DNA of 64,000 nt from Batillaria attramentaria (lineage: Eukaryota > Mollusca > Gastropoda > Batillariidae), in assembly GCA_018292915.2 (NCBI GenBank), contig JACVVK020000376.1:601001-665000 (forward strand), read 5' to 3'. Shown in pieces: positions 56,440 to 64,000 of this stretch. Position 1 is the first letter of the stretch, and each line of letters begins with the position of its first letter. The position numbers and the translations under genes are program-made. A model generated the notes under the pieces. The model made no database searches. It had not been told where the DNA came from and worked only from the letters and a program-made list of their open reading frames with translations.

Positions 56440-57027
56440 AAACTTAAAGCAGCGGTACTGGAACTGAGTCGGTACAGTCCTACTTGGAGTTCGCATGAAT
56501 GATTGGTGCGTATGTCATTGTATGCAAAGCTTGGTCAGTGTTCATGCGCACGTATATTCTCGTCTGGGTCGTCAGTCACAGCAAAAATCGTGTACAGTGT
56601 TCCAAGGTCTTTTTTGTCACAGTTAAACCGTCCCTACAAATCCAAGTTTCAGTGCTAGACAACTCCTACTGGCATGGATGGAACGAAACAGTTTCAAGTA
56701 CAGAAAAAAAACCGAAACTCATTACCCGATTTACTAGTAGAAAAAAAAAAAAGAGTTAATAAAGTTTCTTATGCTTGAGCTGACAAAGGCTCCATTGCAG
56801 TCACTGTGCTAAGTTACTCACCGGCGTGTTAGAAAAGCATGCAAGCCAAACAGTCAGCATCCGGCAGTGTACTGACCGGCTATACTGAGTTAAAACCATT
56901 GTGCTGTACCAACAGTGGTACCAGCTGCACAGTGGTCTGATGGAGCTGCAGTATACACTGCATGATAACTGATGATTCAGCGTTGACTCAGTGGTAGGCA
57001 TTGAAGCTTGACGTGAGCATACCCCAG

Positions 57028-57030
<3 letters not shown>

Positions 57031-57066
<36 letters not shown>

Positions 57067-57222
57067 TGCATGTGCACGCACGTGCACACGCGCGCGCGCG
57101 CACACGCACACACACACTGTGCGTGTGCACGCACGTGCACACACGCGCGCGCGCGCACCGTCACACACACACACACACACACTGTGTACACGCACACGCA
57201 CACACACACACACACACACACT
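57031..57222. repeat. Long alternating CA/CG tract with a duplicated unit
   Basis: CA runs enclose two near-identical blocks with gtgcacgcacgtgcacac and cgcgcgcgcgc. Almost 190 bases alternate purine and pyrimidine, and much of it is self-complementary. Confidence 0.93.
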
Positions 57223-57664
57223 GGCAATTTCAGACGGTTGCCTGGGCCGGCGGGTGATCATGCGACCGGCCGCCGCTGGGGCAGACATATTATAAAGGCC
57301 TGTTTATGATTATTGGTCTGTCATCCTTGCGCGATAACTTTCAGTTTTTTTGTTTTTTTTCCAGCGTGTTTACGCAGTACATGTGCGCCTGAATCAGTAA
57401 TCTGATTATCTCGGTGCCTTGGACTAAGAAGTTTACTGCATCGTTTACGTCACATACGGTTGTTGTAAACTGCACAGGGTGTCAAGTTAAGCTGCGTAGT
57501 GACCTCATTGTGTTTTTCAGGCAGTTTTCACGTGGCACATCAGCAGGCTTGTTTGTTTTTCGGCCTTCAGTGCCCCTGTCTTTCTCCTTACCTGTATAGA
57601 TTTAACTATATGGTCAATGATATAAGTAAAAAGTCAATCCATTTCGAGACAGTGATCTCACTTG

Positions 57665-57666
<2 letters not shown>

Positions 57667-57697
<31 letters not shown>

Positions 57698-57722
57698 ACC
57701 GGCTGACACACACACACCCGCG
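57667..57722. repeat. (CA)n and CG-rich microsatellite
   Basis: CA units, a ctgaccggctga linker, then CA and CGCG units. Confidence 0.9.
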
Positions 57723-58790
57723 CACGCGCGGGGGCCAGTCATGCAGCAGTGCCACAACTGATCAGAAGTGAAACGATAATTATCATCCTTTGCAACTGGC
57801 GCCGATAATATTCAGTTAAACTAACACTAACGGGCCCACATCACACAGACGCCAAACTGAGTCAGTGCTGAGTCCGGCGTCTCAGTACTAATGCCGACAG
57901 TAATAACTGAAACTTGACCAGCAGTCCGAAGTCAGTTTTCTTTTAAGAGCTGTCGGGGTGTATGCCGCCGTATAATGTCGCCCTCATGAGATCGCCCCGT
58001 CAGTCAAGTTTTACTCCACACCCCTCTTGCTGCCCCCCCCCCCCCCCGGCCCCCCCTCCCCCCTCCCGTTCACTGACTCAGTGACTCGCGTCCACAAATC
58101 TCGCAGGCCCTGACACTGAGCCTGAGGACTTTGGACAGTCCTAAATCGGGGTCAGCTGTAACCAGCAGCTAGAACGGTAGGTGAACACTGAAGGTCTAGG
58201 TTTCGTTTGCTGACGCGGCCATGATTGCAGCCCGAATGCCGTGCCCAGATAATGCCAGGCTCAGTCAACCTTCTCATTCGAGACCCCTAGCGCCTGCCGG
58301 CTCACTCAGTGACTCACAGACTCAGTCAGTGCCACTTCCACACACACATTACAACTGATTAATTTTCAGAAACTGAGTATAGTGTCACTTGGAACTGACG
58401 GAGGTCGATAGGGGGGGGGAAAAATCATCAGTGATACGTCAGCTGACCTAAAATCTCGGTCGCTCTTATCAGAGAGGTGGGATTGATTTATAACTGAATC
58501 CAAACTCACTGTGACAGTCTTGGCCATTTCAGTCACTGATTTCAGTCTTGCAAATAGCTGCATGAGCAGTTCCTCAGTCTCAGCCGGAAAAAAACACCTT
58601 TTCTTTTAATTAGCAATGCTGGTATTATGTTTCCCAAGACAGTTTAATTTTGGTTGAGGGAATGCGGTGGGGGACAAAATTTAATAATTGTCGGCCACTC
58701 CTGCCCTTCCCTCACAACAACGTGTTTACGGCCTCTAGTCTTGAACGCAACCTACTTTCGTATTCTAAACCGAGGTGAAGGTCTCTACCC

Positions 58791-58798
58791 TGACGTCA
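58791..58798 (+). promoter_or_regulatory. Candidate CRE (TGACGTCA) in the aldolase promoter
   Basis: A perfect 8-bp palindromic CREB/ATF site lies about 35-40 bases upstream of a pyrimidine-rich tctttcctttccc stretch that could be a TCT/TOP-type initiator. No TATA box is seen at the expected distance. Confidence 0.45.
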
Positions 58799-58829
58799 CG
58801 GTAGGGTAAGCCTCTCTCTCGCTACGTCT

Positions 58830-58881
58830 TTCCTTTCCCGTTTGCGTTCGCTTGTGGTAGGACACGTTTATCAACCCTCCA
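58830..58881 (+). other. Candidate non-coding first exon of aldolase
   Basis: The aldolase ATG follows an acceptor by only five bases, so an upstream 5' UTR exon is needed. This stretch begins in a pyrimidine-rich initiator-like sequence and ends at a very good donor (CCA followed by GTAAGTATG at 58882). Intron 1 would then run to 59964. Confidence 0.4.
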
Positions 58882-59489
58882 GTAAGTATGCTGCGCAGTT
58901 CGACAGTACTTAGCTAGTAGCAAACGGTTTGCATTAAAAAGGCTAAGTCTTCTTGTGGAGACTGTCATCAGCTTCTGAGTTTGGCGTCGTCGTAGTTGCA
59001 TCGGTTAGTTGTTTTCGCTGATGCCCTTGTCTGCCGACCTTATGCGTTGAAGGCCAAATCTGCCGGCTAGGATATCGTGCACAGAAATGCATCATGTTGT
59101 TTGTGCAGACGCTCAGTTTTGATAGGTCCTCGCAGTTTATCTGGACAATTGAAAATTAACTGCCGAAAGTGTAAATTTTGATCGTGTGTCTTAGCTAGAA
59201 GTGCCTGATAACCCAACCGAGGTACTCTGACCTTGACCTTCCAACTCCATACGACTAGCCCGTCTTGGGATTGAGATATGCTGAATACACTTTTTGCCTG
59301 TCCGTGTACTTGGAACCGTGTAAAAGTAGGATGATGATTTCTTCCTTTCGTACTTGTTTTCTGTCTGTCGCTTTTGTAAGTAGCGATAGACTCCAGCATC
59401 CAGAATCCACGTAGGACACAAGCTGTGTGTGCATCATTTGTAGTGGAATGTAGACAGGTCTAATTCAGGATATTGCCAAAAGCATTTGT

Positions 59490-59930
59490 GTAAGCAGTAC
59501 CTGCTAAGTCACTATGACGCAGAAAGACCTATTACATCCTGCTCTTACATTCCACACTTTCTTGTGCTGACATATGTTGTACTTGATGTGCTCATACATG
59601 TACTCAGTTTAACTTGTATGGTTGAATGGTCTCTGTCGAACCCATCAGACGGAGATTTTTGCCATTTTAATTTTCTGTCAGTTGTTTTAAAGAAATTGTA
59701 ACTGGTGTCATCTGTCATTTACCTGTGCATGCCAAAAACTGTTCCGTGAGCTGTACCTGCCAACTCTCTGTGACTCAGAAATATCCAGTACACGTACATC
59801 TGTCTGGTGCTCATACATAGATTACACGCTGTTCCATGTCAATTTTAAGGATTTTATTTCTCTCTGTTGCTTTTTGTACATATTGTCACAGATGCCATCT
59901 GTCATTTACCTTATCTATTGCATGATTTTT
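59490..59930. repeat. Diverged ~250-bp tandem duplication in aldolase intron 1
   Basis: Both halves contain a ctgtacctgc/cagtacctgc start, then gtgctcatacat, an ATTTTAA-rich part, and end in a well-conserved catctgtcatttacct (near 59710 and 59895). Confidence 0.6.
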
Positions 59931-59969
59931 TAAAGAATTTGAAGAGTTGAATACTTCCTTGCAGCCGGA

Positions 59970-62900
59970 ATGCCTGAGTTTGCTGAGTACCTCTCCCCTG
60001 AGAAGCAGGATGAGCTGCGCCAAATTGCAGCAGCCATCGTTGCCCCAGGCAAGGGCATCTTGGCTGCTGATGAATCTGTCGGTAAGTCTCTTTGTGAGTG
60101 ATGTGGAGCATCAAGTTTTATTCAAAGGCGAATTAGTTACCTGCTTCGGACATCAGCCTCAAGCTGATTCATTTTCCAAATGCCTGATAACTTTCTTGAA
60201 AAGGTGTACATATGTCCGATCATTTCTGTGCCACAAGAGGACAGGGCAGATGTCCAGTACTTTTATTGTCAGCTGGGATGTTTTGTCCAGTCATAGTTCC
60301 CACAGACATGAAGACCTGGGTCATCTTTCTTGTCCTAATTGGTGGACCACTGCTGCCAATACTGTATAGTACATGTACTTATAGTGAATTGGTGCTACCA
60401 GTCTTTCTGTGTTTATGCTGCTACTGCTTGTGTTGGTCACATAAAGTATGTGTGTAGCATAATTATGATGATTGAAGAAGCGCAGCATTTATTCTTGATA
60501 CCAGCTGCAGTCAGCCCAAGGACTTTAAAAGAAAAAAAACGAAAGAAAAAAAACACTTGGTATATGTAGACAATGTTTTCTTCCCTTCACCTAGGCTCCA
60601 TGGGAAAGCGTCTGCAGGGCATTGGAGTAGAGAACACTGAGGAGAACCGTCGTCAGTACCGTGAGCTGCTCTTCACTTCTGACAAATGCGTGTCGGAGAA
60701 CATCTCCGGTGTCATCATGTTCCATGAGACGCTGTACCAGAAGACGGAGGATGGCAAGCAATTCGTGGACGTCCTGAAGGAGAAGAATATCATTCCAGGC
60801 ATCAAAGTGGACAAGGGTGTCGTGCCACTGGCTGGAACTTTCAACGAGTGCACCACGCAGGGTATGTCGTAGAACACGTCTTACAAAGGTGGGGAAGAAT
60901 CTGAGGTGGGGGGGGGGGGGGGGAATATGGATGTCACGTTGAGCACACACACACACAAACACACACACACACACACGTGTATGGAGTATGCCCATGAACC
61001 TCAATAGAGGGGTATGCAGAGGTATGTGTGAGCTCTCTCAACAGCTTTTTCCTCTTGGCTTTAGGTTCTTCAGTCAGGTCTCATCTTTCTTTGCTTGTTC
61101 TCTATCAGGATTGGATGGGCTGTCAGAGCGGTGCGCGGAGTACAAGAAGCAGGGTGCTCAGTTTGCCAAGTGGCGGTGCGTGCTGAAGATCAGCAAATAC
61201 ACACCTTCCTACCTGGCCATGGTTGAAAATGCTAACGTGTTGGCACGCTATGCCGTCATCTGCCAGCAGGTATATATTTGCACTGCAATGTTTGTTAGTG
61301 CTTCAACACACAAGGATATAATTTAAGCGGTTCAGTTAGGTCTGGGATGATACTGTCAAAGTGATGACTTGAAATGGGCTAAGCCCATCTTTGCTAGGCC
61401 AACTTGATGTGGAACAGTTTCACTGGTGAGTGTGCCTGTATGCTGGAAATACTCCATCGTGATGATTCATGCGATACAGTGTTGACACTTCGCGCAAGCA
61501 GTCAAACATTCAAATTCTGTGAGTGTTGTTACCCTGTGTATTATCGGTGGTTGAGCGGTTCTTTTTTCCCCCTCACAGTAAGAGGGACCTGTCAGCTAAC
61601 TGGAGCCTGTGTTATGTTTGCAGAATGGCCTGGTACCGATCGTGGAGCCAGAGGTTTTGCCTGATGGTGAACATGACCTGGAGACAGCACAGAAAATAAC
61701 AGAACAGGTGAGAAGCCACCCACAACTCATCACTTAAGTGTCCAGTGCTAGCCCATAGCTGACATAAATCATCTGCCAAAGCTGCACTCGGTGGCGTATA
61801 TTTGTTGTTGCTGTTGAAAAGCTTTTGTGAGGTGTTATATCAGATCTGGTATTTTGGCCGTATCATAACAGCTGCACTTTGTGCAAAAAAAAAAAAAAAA
61901 AAAAAGTGACACAAATAGGTGGTGTATTAAACAGGACCAGTGTTAGTAGATCTCATTACATATACCTTCATTAGTGAAAAGGTCTGATTGGACTAGCACT
62001 AGGGCTCTTTTGTCATGACAGATGACACTTACTGTGCGCCGTGCTTGCAGGTGCTTGCGTTCCAGTACAAGGCTCTGGCAGACCACCACGTGTACTTGGA
62101 AGGCACACTGCTGAAGCCAAACATGGTCACTGCTGGTCAGTCCTGCGCCAAGAAGTACACCCACGAGCAGATAGCTATTGCTACTGTCACTGCTCTGTCG
62201 CGTGCCGTGCCACCCGCTGTTCCTGGTGAGGTTTTGTTTTTGTTACAGTCATACGGTTGCTTTCGCCTGGAACACAAGTGGAAGAGTGGTTACTGGGTAT
62301 GCAGAAATGATATAGTCGGTGGTAATCGACACCGTGAATGGCCTTGACACACTCGAGAGACAACTATACTCCTTCAGCATACTTGGCTAGAGGAGGGATG
62401 TCCTAAAAAGTGTCAGAATGTGTGTGGAAGGTGGCACTTTCCCATAACAAGGTCGATAGCTTTGGACGGTAAATGATAGGCTTGTTTCTGTTAACAACTT
62501 CTAATTGAGATGAATACCATAGTGCAATGTTTTTAAGGGGGTAATTTTCAAAAGAGAACAAAAGAAAACCTCCTTCTTGCGTACCTAAAGTAATTGTGTT
62601 TTTCTGGACAGGCATATTAATGTTCAACCAGAGATTGAGCCCAAGAATGTATTCCAGAACAGAATTTTCCACTGGTGCATAAGTTTCAAAGCGACTCATT
62701 TGCCACATTCATGCTTGTTTACTTAGATGAATTCTGCTTAATGTGGAGAGCTAAATGTCTGTCTTCTGTCTGCACAAAACTAGGTGTGACGTTCCTGTCT
62801 GGCGGCCAGTCAGAGGAGGATGCCACCATTAACCTGGACGCCATCAACAAGTACAAGGGAAAGAACCCCTGGGCTCTGACCTTCTCGTATGGCCGTGCAC

Positions 62901-63493
62901 TGCAGGCCTCTGTTCTGGCTGCATGGCAGGGCAAGAAGGAGAACGTCCCAGCTGCACAGGAGGAGCTCATCAAGCGAGCCAAGGTATGCATCTCACTTTA
63001 TGTATGCAAAGATGTCAAGCTGTTTTTAGCAGGCAGGAAAAAAATCATAACTACAAATTTTGTGGAAACAATCAAGCCCTCTCCAGATTTCCCAAAAAAA
63101 AAAAAAAATAGTTTGATAGTTGTTTACCTATAGTTCTTTGAAGTTGCTAGGGACAGTGGTCAGTCCATGCACCGGGTAAGCTTTTCACTGGTCTAGCTCA
63201 AAACGGTATCCAGCAAGCTAAGCCCTGTTTTTAACTGCTTCATCACAAATGCCGTAAGATGATGATTGTATGGATAAATATCTCTTGTGTTCCTAGCTAG
63301 TGTTTTTACTTTGTCTGAGGTGGAGAAGGCTACTTTGGTCGAACAGAGTATGTGACTCTGCTCTTCCCATGTATATGAACTTGTGTTTGATGTGTTTCAG
63401 GCCAATGGAGAGGCTGCCATGGGCAAGTATGCTGGTGGAGTGCAGGGTGCTGCCGGCGGACAATCCCTCTTTGTTGCTGGGCACGCGTACTAG
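59970..63493 (+). CDS. Class I fructose-bisphosphate aldolase, 7 coding exons, 363 aa
   Basis: Exons 59970-60081, 60595-60861, 61109-61269, 61624-61707, 62051-62225, 62784-62983 and 63401-63493 join in phase (1092 nt). It cleaves fructose 1,6-bisphosphate to dihydroxyacetone phosphate and glyceraldehyde 3-phosphate in cytosolic glycolysis, as a homotetramer. Visible hallmarks: [10 protein letters not shown] near the N-terminus, WRCVLKI (Lys corresponding to rabbit K146), [11 protein letters not shown] (Schiff-base Lys, rabbit K229), [32 protein letters not shown], and the C-terminal GHAY whose last Tyr is needed for activity. The length is the same as vertebrate aldolases, with no break. The start is fixed by the conserved N-terminus and the acceptor five bases before it. 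Codon use is GC-rich compared with the introns, as expected of a highly expressed gene. Confidence 0.97.
60943..60976. repeat. (CA)n microsatellite
   Basis: CA units with one A interruption in an aldolase intron, close to a G run of about 17 bases (60907-60923). Confidence 0.93.
63155..63240 (+). repeat. Dispersed repeat, copy 2 (partner of 5035-5125)
   Basis: Collinear similarity to the copy in the SANBR-like intron, about 70-75% by eye, in the last aldolase intron. Confidence 0.55.
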
Positions 63494-64000
63494 ACATTTA
63501 CTTCTTTTCCGGGACTTTGGTTTCAAACTACCACCCCAGCATAGTTACATGTACTACCAAAATCAGCCCCCTAACAAGCTTTCAAACAGCAGGGTGGCGG
63601 TGTGGATTTTTCATCAGTGGGTTTTTTGTTAGGGATTTTTTTCTTTTATGATGATGTGACTTGTGGGTGCTGACAGAACTTACATCTGCACTTAGTATCT
63701 GAATCTTACCATATGCTGTTGTGTATTATGCGTACAATAGCTTCTATGTGACTGTGGAGCACGAAACTGAATCTTTCCAGAGTTTAGATTTGTGCACTGT
63801 GTCAGCTTTTGGTAGTAAAACTTCCCACAAGAAAGTTGTTTGCCTGAGATACGTGAGTTAGGCTGCAGAGTAACCAACTAGCAGTCCGGCCGCAAGTACA
63901 TGGAATTGTATAAGTCTTTCTGTTTTCTTCTTCTTTTCCATTTTTTTCCTTTTATGTATATGATACTTTGACTAGATATATATATTAAATGTGAAATTTT
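63494..64000 (+). other. 3' UTR of aldolase
   Basis: Non-coding sequence follows the TAG stop. No AATAAA is found before the window ends; an ATTAAA variant at 63984-63989 is the best candidate signal, so the transcript may end at or just beyond the edge. Confidence 0.55.

Larger units (their letters stand above)
53563..58790. other. Repeat-rich intergenic region
   Basis: Contains a short (agata)n run near 54037, CA/CG repeats, poly-C tracts (55665-55682, 58035-58050) and many ACTGA/TCAGT words, mainly after 54990. Open frames are short and low-complexity. I see no gene. Confidence 0.55.

Overview
The window is animal nuclear DNA. Genes are split into many short exons with GT-AG introns, and intergenic and intronic DNA is full of (CA)n/(GT)n microsatellites, homopolymer C/G tracts, tRNA-derived SINEs, LINE fragments and small terminal-inverted-repeat (TIR) elements. 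Nothing is bacterial or viral. The protein set fits a lophotrochozoan invertebrate, and a marine gastropod mollusc is my best guess. That is an inference from overall style, not from a diagnostic marker.

Layout. 1-14.2 kb (minus): a SANBR/KIAA1841-like gene (SANT plus BTB-like domains) in 18 coding exons with a long 3' UTR. 14.2-16.9 kb: shared upstream region of two divergent genes, holding a nested foldback transposon. 16.9-19.6 kb (plus): a single-domain rhodanese protein in four coding exons. 21.1-32.6 kb and 34.2-43.3 kb (both minus): two complete tandem acid sphingomyelinase (SMPD1-like) genes of 13 exons each. All 12 exons after the first have identical lengths in the two copies. 43.3-47.4 kb: repeats, including LINE and SINE remnants and a ~145-bp tandem array rich in nuclear-receptor half-sites. 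47.4-51.1 kb (plus): an FRMD8-like FERM protein in four exons, with an apparent frameshift in the last exon. 51.1-58.8 kb: 3' UTR and repeat-rich intergenic DNA. 58.8-63.5 kb (plus): class I fructose-bisphosphate aldolase in seven coding exons, with a candidate promoter and non-coding first exon upstream.

The genes do not form an operon or one pathway. The two sphingomyelinases are a local gene family making secreted or lysosomal, metal-dependent sphingomyelin hydrolases. The most notable structural theme is repeats placed exactly at gene-expression signals. A SINE tail abuts a splice acceptor, a 32-bp minisatellite abuts another acceptor, a SINE fragment with its target duplication runs into a start codon, and TG/GT repeats sit against two splice sites. 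No new multi-gene system is evident.

Exon boundaries were read by eye from splice consensus, phase and protein similarity recalled from known families. No alignment or expression data were available.
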